From the NCBI RefSeq assembly GCF_023703325.1, contig NZ_JAMQGM010000030.1, forward strand, positions 20,173 to 84,172: DNA of 64,000 bases, in the 5' to 3' direction. Each line of letters opens with the position of its first letter. The first letter of the stretch is position 1. The notes beneath the pieces are model-generated. The model had not been told where the DNA came from. It did not search any database and saw only the letters and a list, made by a program, of their open reading frames with translations. Shown here in pieces: positions 27,724 through 36,642 of the stretch. The position numbers and the translations under genes were made by a program. Source of the stretch: Streptomyces meridianus. Lineage in GTDB: Bacteria; Actinomycetota; Actinomycetes; Streptomycetales; Streptomycetaceae.

Positions 27724-27971
27724 ACACTAGCCAGGTTGCTCGGTTGAGTGCCGATGCTGCGCGTCTCCCGCCGGGAGAACTGGAAGCGAGTCCCGCGGTA
27801 CTCGTCGCTCCTTCTCAGGAGCGGAAGTACGGGAATCTTCCGGGAAGCGTCAGCGGGGTCTCGGCCAGGCATCCGGTGGGTGTTCTCCCCCGCGTGAGCA
27901 ATCACGGCAGCGGCCTCGGGCCGCACCCCCTCGGCAGGGAAATCTCTCAGGAGATGTCTTTGGAGGGAGTG

Positions 27972-27996
27972 CGACACGCCCGACCGCGTGGGTCGG
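27972..27996 (+). promoter_or_regulatory. Leader hairpin element, copy 2 (rpsJ)
   Basis: The same 25-nt element as at 22989-23013, with G for A at its seventh base. Here ACACGCC upstream can also pair with GGCGGTGT downstream (to about 28012), extending the inner CCGACC/GGTCGG stem. It ends about 81 nt before the rpsJ start, against 73 nt in the rpsL copy. The rest of the 27593-28077 gap holds no convincing gene. Confidence 0.6.
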
Positions 27997-28077
27997 AGAT
28001 CGGCGGTGTTCCTTCGGATGGGGACGCAGTCGCACCGGGTTCCAGAGCGTTACGAGAGACAGGACTACGAAGTAGCC

Positions 28078-28386
28078 ATGGCGGGACAGAAGATCCGCAT
28101 CCGGCTCAAGGCCTACGACCACGAGGTCATCGACTCCTCGGCGAAGAAGATCGTCGAGACGGTGACCCGCACTGGTGCGTCGGTCGCGGGCCCGGTGCCG
28201 CTGCCCACAGAGAAGAACGTGTACTGCGTCATCAAGTCGCCGCACAAGTACAAGGACTCGCGCGAGCACTTCGAGATGCGCACGCACAAGCGCCTCATCG
28301 ACATCCTCGACCCCACGCCGAAGACGGTGGACTCGCTCATGCGACTCGACCTGCCGGCGGGCGTCGACATCGAGATCAAGCTCTGA
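28078..28386 (+). CDS. rpsJ: 30S ribosomal protein S10
   Basis: 102 residues from ATG at 28078, the usual start (MAGQKIRIRLKAYDHE). S10 is also NusE, the bridge between NusG and the ribosome. The ribosome site is weak and lies in a purine-rich stretch. First gene of the S10 operon, with a long structured leader; rplC starts 13 nt after the stop. Confidence 0.97.
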   Translation: MAGQKIRIRLKAYDHEVIDSSAKKIVETVTRTGASVAGPVPLPTEKNVYCVIKSPHKYKDSREHFEMRTHKRLIDILDPTPKTVDSLMRLDLPAGVDIEIKL

Positions 28387-28399
28387 GGTGACGCGCGAG

Positions 28400-29044
28400 A
28401 TGGCTAAGCAGATCAAGGGCGTCCTGGGCGAGAAGCTCGGCATGACGCAGGTGTGGGACGCGAACAACCGCGTCGTCCCGGTCACCGTCGTCAAGGCCGG
28501 TCCCTGCGTCGTGACCCAGGTCCGCACCAACGACGCCGACGGCTACGACGCCGTCCAGATCGCCTTCGGCGAGATCGACCCCCGCAAGGTGAACAAGCCC
28601 CTCAAGGGCCACTTCGCCAAGGCGGACGTCACCCCGCGCCGCCACCTGGTGGAGCTGCGTACCGCCGACGCCGGCGAGTACACGCTCGGCCAGGAGGTCA
28701 CCGCCGAGGTGTTCGAGTCCGGTGTCAAGGTCGACGTGACCGGCACCAGCAAGGGCAAGGGCACCGCCGGTGTCATGAAGCGCCACGGCTTTGCAGGCCT
28801 CGGCGCCGGACACGGCACCCAGCGCAAGCACCGCTCGCCGGGCTCCATCGGTGGCTGTGCCACTCCGGGCCGCGTGTTCAAGGGCCTGCGCATGGCCGGC
28901 CGCATGGGCAACGAGCGGGTCACCACCCAGAACCTGACCGTTCATGCCGTTGACGCGGAGAAGGGCCTGCTGCTCATCAAGGGCGCAGTTCCTGGTCCGA
29001 ACGGCGGCCTCGTCCTGGTCCGTACCGCGGCCAAGGGGGCCTGA
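28400..29044 (+). CDS. rplC: 50S ribosomal protein L3
   Basis: 214 residues from ATG at 28400 (MAKQIKGVLGEKLGMTQVW). An in-frame GTG at 28388 would add four residues. L3 starts 50S assembly and reaches the peptidyl transferase centre through its GHGTQRKHRSPGSIG loop, where changes can give tiamulin resistance; the loop here looks ordinary. Confidence 0.97.
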   Translation: MAKQIKGVLGEKLGMTQVWDANNRVVPVTVVKAGPCVVTQVRTNDADGYDAVQIAFGEIDPRKVNKPLKGHFAKADVTPRRHLVELRTADAGEYTLGQEVTAEVFESGVKVDVTGTSKGKGTAGVMKRHGFAGLGAGHGTQRKHRSPGSIGGCATPGRVFKGLRMAGRMGNERVTTQNLTVHAVDAEKGLLLIKGAVPGPNGGLVLVRTAAKGA

Positions 29045-29052
29045 GGTAACCG

Positions 29053-29727
29053 ATGAGCACCATTGACATCCTTTCGCCGGCAGGCGACAAGGCCGGGACC
29101 GTCGAACTCCCTGCGGAGATCTTCGACGTGCAGGTCAGCGTTCCGCTGATCCACCAGGTCGTCGTCGCCCAGCTGGCTGCTGCCCGCCAGGGCACGCACA
29201 AGACGAAGACTCGCGGCGAGGTCCGCGGCGGTGGCAAGAAGCCGTACCGCCAGAAGGGCACCGGCCGAGCCCGTCAGGGTTCGACCCGCGCCCCGCAGTT
29301 CGCCGGCGGTGGCACCGTCCACGGCCCCGTGCCGCGTGACTACTCGCAGCGGACCCCGAAGAAGATGAAGGCCGCCGCCCTGCGCGGTGCCCTCTCCGAC
29401 CGGGCACGCCACAGCCGCATCCACGTCGTCTCCGGCGTGATCGACGGCGACATCTCCACCAAGGCCGCGAAGAGCCTGTTCGGCAAGATCAGCGGGCGGA
29501 AGAACCTGCTCCTGGTCGCCGAGCGCTCGGACGAGGCCGCGTGGCTGTCCGCCCGCAACCTGCCCCAGATCCACATCCTGGAGCCGGGTCAGCTGAACAC
29601 GTACGACGTGCTCGTCTCCGACGACGTGGTCTTCACGCAGGCTGCCTTCGAGCGCTTCGTGGCGGGTCCCGCCGCGGCCGGCAAGGCCACCGCCTCCGAG
29701 GTTGAGCTCGAAGGGAGCGACGCCTGA
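29053..29727 (+). CDS. rplD: 50S ribosomal protein L4
   Basis: 224 residues. L4 lines the exit tunnel with its GGGKKPYRQKGTGRARQGS extended loop, where macrolide resistance changes can arise; it appears unmodified. In E. coli L4 represses the S10 operon, so the leader upstream of rpsJ could be its target. The stop overlaps the rplW start (TGATG). Confidence 0.97.
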   Translation: MSTIDILSPAGDKAGTVELPAEIFDVQVSVPLIHQVVVAQLAAARQGTHKTKTRGEVRGGGKKPYRQKGTGRARQGSTRAPQFAGGGTVHGPVPRDYSQRTPKKMKAAALRGALSDRARHSRIHVVSGVIDGDISTKAAKSLFGKISGRKNLLLVAERSDEAAWLSARNLPQIHILEPGQLNTYDVLVSDDVVFTQAAFERFVAGPAAAGKATASEVELEGSDA

Positions 29728-30059
29728 TGAGCGAGGCGACTGCAGCGGCCGTCACCAGCCGGACCTTCACGGACCCCCGTGACGTCCTGGTCAAGCCGGT
29801 GGTGTCCGAGAAGAGCTACGCGCTGCTGGACGAGAACAAGTACACGTTCATCGTCGACCCGCGCGCGAACAAGACCCAGATCAAGCAGGCCGTCGAGACG
29901 GTCTTCTCGGTCAAGGTCACCGGGGTCAACACGATCAACCGGCAGGGCAAGCGCAAGCGCACCCGCACCGGTTTCGGCAAGCGCAAGGACACCAAGCGCG
30001 CCATCGTGACCCTTGCCGAGGGCGACCGCATCGACATCTTCGGCGGCCCGGTCTCCTAA
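29727..30059 (+). CDS. rplW: 50S ribosomal protein L23
   Basis: 110 residues. L23 forms the docking site for trigger factor, SRP and SecY at the tunnel exit. The core is LVKPVVSEKSYALLDENKYTF through INRQGKRKRTRTGFGKRKD. Has a short N-terminal extension. Translationally coupled to rplD. Confidence 0.97.
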   Translation: MSEATAAAVTSRTFTDPRDVLVKPVVSEKSYALLDENKYTFIVDPRANKTQIKQAVETVFSVKVTGVNTINRQGKRKRTRTGFGKRKDTKRAIVTLAEGDRIDIFGGPVS

Positions 30060-30106
30060 CGGGGATCGGAACGTCTAGAAGTCCGGAATCTTCCGAGGAC
30101 TGAGAA

Positions 30107-30943
30107 ATGGGTATCCGCAAGTACAAGCCGACGACCCCGGGCCGTCGTGGCTCCAGCGTCGCCGACTTCGTCGAGATCACGCGGTCCACGCCGGAGAAGT
30201 CGCTGGTCCGCCCGCTGCACAGCAAGGGCGGCCGTAACAACGCCGGTCGTGTGACCGTTCGCCACCAGGGCGGTGGCCACAAGCGCGCCTTCCGCGTGAT
30301 CGACTTCCGTCGTCACGACAAGGACGGCGTGCCGGCCAAGGTCGCGCACATCGAGTACGACCCGAACCGCACCGCGCGCATCGCGCTCCTGCACTACGCA
30401 GACGGCGAGAAGCGCTACATCCTCGCCCCGGCCAAGCTGGCCCAGGGCGACCGGGTTGAGGCCGGCCCCGGTGCCGACATCAAGCCGGGCAACAACCTCC
30501 CGCTGCGCCACATCCCGGTGGGTACGACCATTCACGCCATCGAGCTGCGTCCCGGCGGCGGCGCGAAGATCTCCCGCTCCGCGGGCGCTTCGGTCCAGCT
30601 GCTGGCGAAGGAGGGCTCCATGGCCACCCTTCGTATGCCGTCCGGTGAAGTTCGCATGGTCGACGTTCGCTGCCGCGCCACCATCGGCGAGGTCGGCAAC
30701 GCCGAGCAGTCGAACATCAACTGGGGCAAGGCCGGCCGCATGCGCTGGAAGGGCGTGCGTCCGACCGTCCGCGGTGTCGCGATGAACCCGGTCGACCACC
30801 CGCACGGTGGTGGTGAGGGCAAGACCTCCGGTGGCCGCCACCCGGTCTCGCCGTGGGGTCAGAAGGAGGGTCGTACTCGCTCGCCGAAGAAGGCCAGCAA
30901 CAAGTACATCGTCCGCCGCCGCAAGACGAACAAGAAGCGCTAG
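30107..30943 (+). CDS. rplB: 50S ribosomal protein L2
   Basis: 278 residues. L2 is needed for subunit joining and peptide transfer. Begins GIRKYKPTTPGRR; the conserved MNPVDHPHGGGEG loop with the peptidyl-transferase-centre histidine is present near residue 230. Fifth gene of the S10 operon. Confidence 0.98.
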   Translation: MGIRKYKPTTPGRRGSSVADFVEITRSTPEKSLVRPLHSKGGRNNAGRVTVRHQGGGHKRAFRVIDFRRHDKDGVPAKVAHIEYDPNRTARIALLHYADGEKRYILAPAKLAQGDRVEAGPGADIKPGNNLPLRHIPVGTTIHAIELRPGGGAKISRSAGASVQLLAKEGSMATLRMPSGEVRMVDVRCRATIGEVGNAEQSNINWGKAGRMRWKGVRPTVRGVAMNPVDHPHGGGEGKTSGGRHPVSPWGQKEGRTRSPKKASNKYIVRRRKTNKKR

Positions 30944-30955
30944 GAGCGGGTTCAG

Positions 30956-31237
30956 ATGCCGCGCAGTCTCAAGAAGGGGCCCTTCGTCGACGACCACCTC
31001 ATGAAGAAGGTGGATGTTCAGAACGAGGCCGGCTCCAAAAACGTCATCAAGACCTGGTCCCGCCGCTCGATGATCGTCCCGGCCATGCTCGGCCACACGA
31101 TCGCGGTGCACGACGGCCGCAAGCACGTCCCGGTGTTCGTCACCGAGTCGATGGTCGGCCACAAGCTCGGCGAGTTCGCGCCGACCCGCACCTTCCGCGG
31201 CCACGTCAAGGACGACCGCAAGTCGAAGCGCCGCTAG
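30956..31237 (+). CDS. rpsS: 30S ribosomal protein S19
   Basis: 93 residues. S19 binds the 30S head next to S13. Begins PRSLKKGPFVDDHLMKKV and contains the HNGKxH-type segment as VHDGRKHVPVFVTESMVGHKLGEF. Twelve nucleotides after rplB. Confidence 0.98.
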   Translation: MPRSLKKGPFVDDHLMKKVDVQNEAGSKNVIKTWSRRSMIVPAMLGHTIAVHDGRKHVPVFVTESMVGHKLGEFAPTRTFRGHVKDDRKSKRR

Positions 31238-31278
31238 GCGGGGTGTGAACGACTATGACTGACACCGAAGGGACAACC

Positions 31279-31626
31279 ATGGAAGCCAGGGCCCAGGCGC
31301 GGTACATCCGCGTCACGCCCATGAAGGCCCGCCGAGTGGTGGACCTCATCCGTGGCATGAACGCCACGGAGGCTCAGGCGGTCCTGCGTTTCGCCCCGCA
31401 GGCCGCGAGCGTGCCGGTGGGCAAGGTGCTGGACAGCGCCATTGCCAACGCCGCGCACAACTACGACCACACCGACGCCGACAGCCTCGTCATCTCCGAG
31501 GCCTACGTCGACGAGGGCCCGACCCTGAAGCGGTTCCGGCCGCGTGCCCAGGGCCGCGCCTACCGGATCCGCAAGCGGACCAGCCACATCACCGTGGTCG
31601 TCAGCAGCAAGGAAGGAACCCGGTAA
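31279..31626 (+). CDS. rplV: 50S ribosomal protein L22
   Basis: 115 residues from ATG at 31279, which has GAAGGGA upstream; an ATG at 31255 in frame would add eight residues. L22 lines the exit tunnel through its beta-hairpin, ending GRAYRIRKRTSHITVVVS. No macrolide-resistance insertion is seen. The stop overlaps the rpsC start. Confidence 0.95.
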   Translation: MEARAQARYIRVTPMKARRVVDLIRGMNATEAQAVLRFAPQAASVPVGKVLDSAIANAAHNYDHTDADSLVISEAYVDEGPTLKRFRPRAQGRAYRIRKRTSHITVVVSSKEGTR

Positions 31627-32456
31627 TGGGCCAGAAGGTTAACCCGCACGGGTTCCGGCTCGGCGTGACGACGGACTTCAAGTCCCGCTGGTACGCCGAC
31701 AAGCTGTACAAGGACTACGTCAAGGAAGACGTCGCCATCCGCCGGATGATGACGAAGGGCATGGAGCGTGCCGGTATCTCCAAGGTGGAGATCGAGCGCA
31801 CCCGCGACCGTGTCCGCGTCGACATCCACACCGCCCGGCCGGGCATCGTCATCGGCCGTCGTGGTGCGGAGGCCGACCGCATCCGCGGCGAGCTGGAGAA
31901 GCTCACCGGCAAGCAGGTCCAGCTGAACATCCTCGAGGTCAAGAACCCCGAGACCGACGCTCAGCTGGTCGCGCAGGCCGTGGCCGAGCAGCTGTCCTCC
32001 CGCGTCTCCTTCCGTCGTGCGATGCGCAAGTCGATGCAGAGCTCGATGAAGGCCGGCGCCAAGGGCATCAAGATCCAGTGCGGCGGCCGTCTCGGCGGCG
32101 CCGAGATGTCCCGCTCGGAGTTCTACCGCGAGGGCCGTGTGCCCCTGCACACGCTCCGCGCGAACGTCGACTACGGCTTCTTCGAGGCCAAGACGACCTT
32201 CGGCCGCATCGGTGTGAAGGTCTGGATCTACAAGGGCGACGTCAAGAACATCGCCGAGGTCCGCGCCGAGAACGCCGCTGCCCGTGCCGGCAACCGTCCG
32301 GCCCGTGGCGGCAGCGACCGCCCGGCCCGCGGTGGCCGCGGTGGCGAGCGTGGCGGTCGCGGTCGCAAGCCGCAGCAGCAGTCCCAGGCCGAGGCCCCCA
32401 AGGCCGAGGCCCCCGCGGCTGCCGCTCCGGCCGAGTCCACCGGAACGGAGGCCTGA
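31626..32456 (+). CDS. rpsC: 30S ribosomal protein S3
   Basis: 276 residues. The KH domain (RPGIVIGRRGAEADRIRGEL) and the mRNA-entry region are normal. After about residue 215 comes a tail of some 55 residues, first Arg/Gly-rich, then Ala/Glu/Pro-rich, longer than in E. coli S3. Such tails are common in actinobacteria and probably disordered. Confidence 0.97.
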   Translation: MGQKVNPHGFRLGVTTDFKSRWYADKLYKDYVKEDVAIRRMMTKGMERAGISKVEIERTRDRVRVDIHTARPGIVIGRRGAEADRIRGELEKLTGKQVQLNILEVKNPETDAQLVAQAVAEQLSSRVSFRRAMRKSMQSSMKAGAKGIKIQCGGRLGGAEMSRSEFYREGRVPLHTLRANVDYGFFEAKTTFGRIGVKVWIYKGDVKNIAEVRAENAAARAGNRPARGGSDRPARGGRGGERGGRGRKPQQQSQAEAPKAEAPAAAAPAESTGTEA

Positions 32457-32461
32457 CCGTC

Positions 32462-32881
32462 ATGCTGATCCCCCGTAGGGTCAAGCACCGCAAGCAGCAC
32501 CACCCGAAGCGCAGTGGTATGGCCAAGGGCGGCACCGAGCTTGCGTTCGGCGAGTACGGCATCCAGGCGGTGACCCCGGCCTATGTGACGAACCGTCAGA
32601 TCGAGTCGGCCCGTATCGCCATGACCCGCCACATCAAGCGTGGCGGCAAGGTCTGGATCAACATCTACCCGGACCGGCCGCTCACGAAGAAGCCCGCCGA
32701 GACCCGCATGGGTTCCGGTAAGGGTTCGCCCGAGTGGTGGATCGCGAACGTCAAGCCCGGCCGGGTGATGTTCGAGCTGTCCTACCCGAACGAGAAGGTC
32801 GCTCGTGAGGCGCTCACCCGCGCCGCGCACAAGCTTCCGATGAAGTGCCGGATCGTCCGGCGCGAGGCAGGTGAGTCGTGA
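32462..32881 (+). CDS. rplP: 50S ribosomal protein L16
   Basis: 139 residues from ATG at 32462. L16 helps place A-site tRNA and contacts orthosomycins such as avilamycin. Begins LIPRRVKHRKQHHPKRSG; KRGGKVWINIYPDRPLTKKPAETRMGSGKG is typical. The stop overlaps the rpmC start. Confidence 0.97.
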   Translation: MLIPRRVKHRKQHHPKRSGMAKGGTELAFGEYGIQAVTPAYVTNRQIESARIAMTRHIKRGGKVWINIYPDRPLTKKPAETRMGSGKGSPEWWIANVKPGRVMFELSYPNEKVAREALTRAAHKLPMKCRIVRREAGES

Positions 32882-33105
32882 TGGCGGCCGGTACCAAGGC
32901 GACCGAGCTGCGCGAGCTGAACAACGAGGACCTCGTTGCGAAGCTCCGTGAGGCCAAGGAGGAGCTGTTCAACCTCCGCTTCCAGGCGGCGACCGGACAG
33001 CTCGAAAACCACGGCCGGCTGAAGGCCGTCCGCAAGGACATCGCCCGGATCTACACCCTGATGCGTGAGCGTGAGCTGGGCATCGAGACGGTGGAGAGCG
33101 CCTGA
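32881..33105 (+). CDS. rpmC: 50S ribosomal protein L29
   Basis: 74 residues from ATG at 32881 (TGATG overlap with rplP). A two-helix protein near the tunnel exit, with the EELFNLRFQAATGQLEN signature. Also overlaps rpsQ by TGATG. Confidence 0.96.
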   Translation: MAAGTKATELRELNNEDLVAKLREAKEELFNLRFQAATGQLENHGRLKAVRKDIARIYTLMRERELGIETVESA

Positions 33106-33389
33106 TGAGCGAGACGAATGTGACTGAAACCCAGCAGGAGCGCGGCTTCCGCAAGACCCGCGAGGGCCTCGTTGTCGGCGACAAGATGGACAAGACCGTC
33201 GTCGTCGCCGTCGAGGACCGCGTCAAGCACGCGCTGTACGGCAAGGTCATCCGCCGTACCAACAAGCTCAAGGCGCACGACGAGCAGAACGCTGCCGGCG
33301 TCGGCGACCGTGTCCTCCTCATGGAGACCCGGCCGCTGTCCGCCACCAAGCGCTGGCGCGTCGTCGAGATCCTCGAGAAGGCCAAGTAG
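33105..33389 (+). CDS. rpsQ: 30S ribosomal protein S17
   Basis: 94 residues with a short N-terminal extension before RKTREGLVVGDKMDKTVVVAV. OB-fold early-binding 16S protein. Last gene of the S10 group; 131 nt with a hairpin separate it from rplN. Confidence 0.97.
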   Translation: MSETNVTETQQERGFRKTREGLVVGDKMDKTVVVAVEDRVKHALYGKVIRRTNKLKAHDEQNAAGVGDRVLLMETRPLSATKRWRVVEILEKAK

Positions 33390-33463
33390 GCAATCCCCGC
33401 GAGGGGATTCCAGAGATCCATCCTGAAGGCATTCGCCTTCTGGACAGTTCCGCCAGGCTCGGC

Positions 33464-33489
33464 GGGGGGACTTCCCCGGAAGTCCCCCC
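33464..33489 (+). terminator. Hairpin between rpsQ and rplN
   Basis: A 10-bp stem (GGGGGGACTT with AAGTCCCCCC) with a 6-nt loop. It marks the boundary between the S10 and spc groups. No T run, so it may be a processing or partial-termination site rather than a full stop. Confidence 0.45.
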
Positions 33490-33520
33490 CCGGGAACCGG
33501 CAGACGATCAGGAGATAGAC

Positions 33521-33889
33521 GTGATCCAGCAGGAGTCGCGACTGAGTGTCGCCGACAACACTGGTGCGAAGGAGATCCTTTGCATCCGTGTTCTCGGCGG
33601 TTCCGGTCGCCGCTACGCGGGCATCGGTGACGTCATCGTTGCCACCGTGAAGGACGCGATTCCCGGCGGCAACGTGAAGAAGGGTGACGTCATCAAGGCG
33701 GTCATCGTTCGCACGGTGAAGGAGCGCCGCCGCGCTGACGGCTCGTACATTCGCTTCGACGAGAACGCGGCCGTCATCCTCAAGAACGACGGTGACCCCC
33801 GCGGCACCCGCATCTTCGGCCCCGTGGGCCGGGAGCTGCGCGAGAAGAAGTTCATGAAGATCATCTCGCTCGCGCCGGAGGTGCTGTAA
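33521..33889 (+). CDS. rplN: 50S ribosomal protein L14
   Basis: 122 residues from GTG, with CAGGAG about 9 nt upstream. L14 sits at the subunit interface and binds the silencing factor RsfS. Begins IQQESRLSVADNTGAKEI. First gene of the spc group. Confidence 0.98.
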   Translation: MIQQESRLSVADNTGAKEILCIRVLGGSGRRYAGIGDVIVATVKDAIPGGNVKKGDVIKAVIVRTVKERRRADGSYIRFDENAAVILKNDGDPRGTRIFGPVGRELREKKFMKIISLAPEVL

Positions 33890-33892
33890 CCG

Positions 33893-34216
33893 ATGAAGAT
33901 CAAGAAGGGCGACCTGGTCCAGGTCATCACCGGTAAGGACAAGGGCAAGCAGGGCAAGGTCGTTCAGGCCTACCCGGCTCAGGACCGTGTCCTCGTCGAG
34001 GGTGTCAACCGGGTCAAGAAGCACACCAAGGCCGGTCAGACCGCTCGCGGTTCCCAGACCGGCGGCATTGTGACGACGGAGGCCCCGATCCACGTGAGCA
34101 ACGTTCAGCTCGTCGTGGAGAAGGACGGCAAGAAGGTCGTCACGCGCGTCGGGTACCGCTTCGACGACGACGGCAACAAGATCCGCGTTGCCAAGCGGAC
34201 CGGTGAGGACATCTGA
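33893..34216 (+). CDS. rplX: 50S ribosomal protein L24
   Basis: 107 residues. An assembly initiator with a KOW motif (KGDLVQVITGKDKGKQGKV). Three nucleotides after rplN; stop overlaps the rplE start. Confidence 0.97.
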   Translation: MKIKKGDLVQVITGKDKGKQGKVVQAYPAQDRVLVEGVNRVKKHTKAGQTARGSQTGGIVTTEAPIHVSNVQLVVEKDGKKVVTRVGYRFDDDGNKIRVAKRTGEDI

Positions 34217-34776
34217 TGACTGCCACCACCAACGCTCCGCGTCTCAAGCAGCGTTACCGCGAAGAGATCGCCGGCAAGCTGCGCGACGAGTTCTCCTACG
34301 GGAACGTCATGCAGATCCCGGGTCTGACCAAGATCGTGGTCAACATGGGTGTGGGCGACGCCGCCCGCGACTCCAAGCTGATCGAGGGCGCCGTGCGCGA
34401 CCTCACCACGATCACCGGTCAGAAGCCGTCGGTCACCAAGGCCCGCAAGTCGATCGCGCAGTTCAAGCTGCGCGAGGGGCAGCCTATCGGCTGCCACGTC
34501 ACCCTCCGCGGTGACCGCATGTGGGAGTTCCTGGACCGGCTCCTGTCGCTCGCGCTGCCGCGCATCCGCGACTTCCGTGGCCTGTCGCCCAAGCAGTTCG
34601 ACGGCCGGGGCAACTACACCTTCGGTCTCACGGAGCAGGTCATGTTCCACGAGATCGACCAGGACAAGATCGACCGGGTCCGGGGCATGGACATCACCGT
34701 GGTCACCACGGCGACCAACGACGACGAGGGCCGCGCCCTGCTTCGTCACCTCGGCTTCCCGTTCAAGGAGAACTGA
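34216..34776 (+). CDS. rplE: 50S ribosomal protein L5
   Basis: 186 residues. Binds 5S rRNA and contacts the P-site tRNA. Conserved IPGLTKIVVNMGVGDA and PRIRDFRGLSPKQFDGRGNY segments. Translationally coupled to rplX. Confidence 0.98.
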   Translation: MTATTNAPRLKQRYREEIAGKLRDEFSYGNVMQIPGLTKIVVNMGVGDAARDSKLIEGAVRDLTTITGQKPSVTKARKSIAQFKLREGQPIGCHVTLRGDRMWEFLDRLLSLALPRIRDFRGLSPKQFDGRGNYTFGLTEQVMFHEIDQDKIDRVRGMDITVVTTATNDDEGRALLRHLGFPFKEN

Positions 34777-34778
34777 CC

Positions 34779-34964
34779 GTGGCGAAGAAGGCTCTGATCG
34801 CAAAGGCCGCCCGCAAGCCGAAGTTCGGTGTGCGCGCGTACACCCGCTGCCAGCGCTGCGGCCGGCCGCACTCCGTCTACCGCAAGTTCGGTCTCTGCCG
34901 TGTGTGCCTGCGTGACATGGCTCACCGCGGCGAGCTTCCGGGCGTGACCAAGAGCTCCTGGTAA
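34779..34964 (+). CDS. rpsN: 30S ribosomal protein S14, type Z (zinc-binding)
   Basis: 61 residues from GTG at 34779. The short zinc form with CQRC and CRVC pairs, not the longer Cys-free form that replaces it under zinc limitation. Two nucleotides after rplE. A 288-nt gap then separates it from rpsH, unusual inside a spc operon. Confidence 0.96.
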   Translation: MAKKALIAKAARKPKFGVRAYTRCQRCGRPHSVYRKFGLCRVCLRDMAHRGELPGVTKSSW

Positions 34965-35022
34965 CAACCCCCTTCGGGTTGGCACCAGGCTCTCGGTAAG
35001 CACATGGACGGCGGGTTCCCGT

Positions 35023-35068
35023 CCGTCGTCCGCCGCGGCTCCCTTCGGGGTGCCCCGGCGGACGACGG
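35023..35068 (+). terminator. Long hairpin between rpsN and rpsH
   Basis: A perfect 13-bp stem (35023-35035 with 35056-35068) encloses a 20-nt loop that can itself pair as CCC/GGG around TTC. It is followed by CCCCTCTGCTCT. A TAGAGT at 35085-35090 could be a -10 but has no good -35. The rest of the 34965-35252 gap contains no gene. Confidence 0.55.
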
Positions 35069-35252
35069 CCCCTCTGCTCTCCCGTAGAGTGGAAGGGTTG
35101 GGCGCCCGCCTTCCGGGGCCACCGCTTCCGGGCGGAGCCCGACAGAAGACGCTTACTACGCCGTAGGTCCCCGCGCCGCACCCGTCCCGGCTTTGCCCGG
35201 GGAGAGGGATGGCGCAGACAGGAAACCCCGGCGAGAGAGGCCTAAGGCCATC

Positions 35253-35651
35253 ATGACCATGACCGATCCGATCGCAGACATGCTGACGCGTCTGCGAAAC
35301 GCGAACTCGGCGTACCACGACTCTGTCGTGATGCCGCACAGCAAGATCAAGTCGCACATCGCGGAGATCCTCCAGCAGGAGGGCTTCATCACCGGCTGGA
35401 AGGTCGAGGACGCCGAGGTCGGCAAGAACCTCGTCCTCGACCTGAAGTTCGGCCCCAACCGCGAGCGCTCGATCGCCGGCATCAAGCGGATCTCGAAGCC
35501 GGGTCTGCGGGTCTACGCAAAGTCCACCAACCTGCCGAAGGTGCTCGGCGGCCTGGGCGTGGCGATCATCTCCACGTCGCACGGGCTCCTCACCGACAAG
35601 CAGGCCAGCAAGAAGGGTGTGGGCGGGGAAGTCCTCGCCTACGTCTGGTAG
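35253..35651 (+). CDS. rpsH: 30S ribosomal protein S8
   Basis: 132 residues from ATG at 35253. S8 binds the central 16S domain, and in E. coli it represses the spc operon at a site near rplE. Begins TMTDPIADMLTRLRNANSA; ends STSHGLLTDKQASKKGVGGEVLAYVW. Confidence 0.97.
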   Translation: MTMTDPIADMLTRLRNANSAYHDSVVMPHSKIKSHIAEILQQEGFITGWKVEDAEVGKNLVLDLKFGPNRERSIAGIKRISKPGLRVYAKSTNLPKVLGGLGVAIISTSHGLLTDKQASKKGVGGEVLAYVW

Positions 35652-35671
35652 TCGGGAACGGAGGAAAAGCA

Positions 35672-36211
35672 ATGTCGCGTATCGGCAAGCTCCCCATCCC
35701 GGTTCCCGCCGGCGTGGACGTCACCATCGATGGCCGGACGGTCCAGGTGAAGGGTCCCAAGGGATCCCTCGCCCACACCGTCGCCGCGCCCATCGAGGTC
35801 GCCAAGGGCGAGGACGGCACCATCACGGTGACGCGCCCGAACGACGAGCGTCAGAACAAGGCCCTCCACGGCCTGTCTCGCACGCTGGTGGCGAACATGA
35901 TCACCGGTGTGACCACGGGATACAGCAAGGCGCTCGAGATCAGCGGTGTCGGTTACCGCGTTCAGGCCAAGGGCTCGAATCTCGAGTTCTCCCTGGGCTA
36001 CAGCCACCCGATCCTCGTCGAGGCTCCTGAAGGCATCTCCTTCAAGGTCGAGTCCCCGACCAAGCTGAGCGTCGAGGGCATCGACAAGCAGAAGGTCGGC
36101 GAGGTCGCCGCCAACATCCGCAAGCTGCGGAAGCCCGACCCGTACAAGGCCAAGGGCGTCAAGTACGCGGGCGAGGTCATCCGCCGCAAGGTCGGAAAGG
36201 CTGGTAAGTAA
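35672..36211 (+). CDS. rplF: 50S ribosomal protein L6
   Basis: 179 residues. A two-domain protein near the factor-binding site. Begins SRIGKLPIPVPAGVDVTI; the C-terminal DPYKAKGVKYAGEVIRRK is typical. Confidence 0.98.
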   Translation: MSRIGKLPIPVPAGVDVTIDGRTVQVKGPKGSLAHTVAAPIEVAKGEDGTITVTRPNDERQNKALHGLSRTLVANMITGVTTGYSKALEISGVGYRVQAKGSNLEFSLGYSHPILVEAPEGISFKVESPTKLSVEGIDKQKVGEVAANIRKLRKPDPYKAKGVKYAGEVIRRKVGKAGK

Positions 36212-36214
36212 GCC

Positions 36215-36598
36215 ATGGCATACGGTGTGAAGATCGCCAAGGGCAAGGCCTACAAGGGTGCTGCTCTCAAGCGTCGCCACATCCGCGTCCGCAAGCGGAT
36301 CTCCGGCACGTCGGAGCGCCCCCGCCTGGTGGTCACGCGGTCCAACCGCCACATGGTCGCGCAGGTCATCGACGACGTCGCGGGGCACACGCTCGCGTCC
36401 GCGTCGACCCTCGACACGTCCATCCGTGGCGGCGAGGCCGACAAGAGTGCCCAGGCCCAGCAGGTCGGCGCCCTGGTCGCCGAGCGTGCCAAGGCTGCCG
36501 GCATCGAGGCCGTCGTGTTCGACCGCGGTGGCAACAAGTACGCCGGGCGGATCGCCGCTCTGGCCGACGCCGCCCGCGAAGCCGGACTCAGGTTCTGA
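36215..36598 (+). CDS. rplR: 50S ribosomal protein L18
   Basis: 127 residues. Binds 5S rRNA with L5. Core: KRRHIRVRKRISGTSERPRL and the closing VFDRGGNKYAGRIAALADAAREAGL. Three nucleotides after rplF. Confidence 0.97.
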   Translation: MAYGVKIAKGKAYKGAALKRRHIRVRKRISGTSERPRLVVTRSNRHMVAQVIDDVAGHTLASASTLDTSIRGGEADKSAQAQQVGALVAERAKAAGIEAVVFDRGGNKYAGRIAALADAAREAGLRF

Positions 36599-36642
36599 GT
36601 CGGTTCCGTAGCTAGCGGACGCAAACGAGAGAGGTAAATCCA

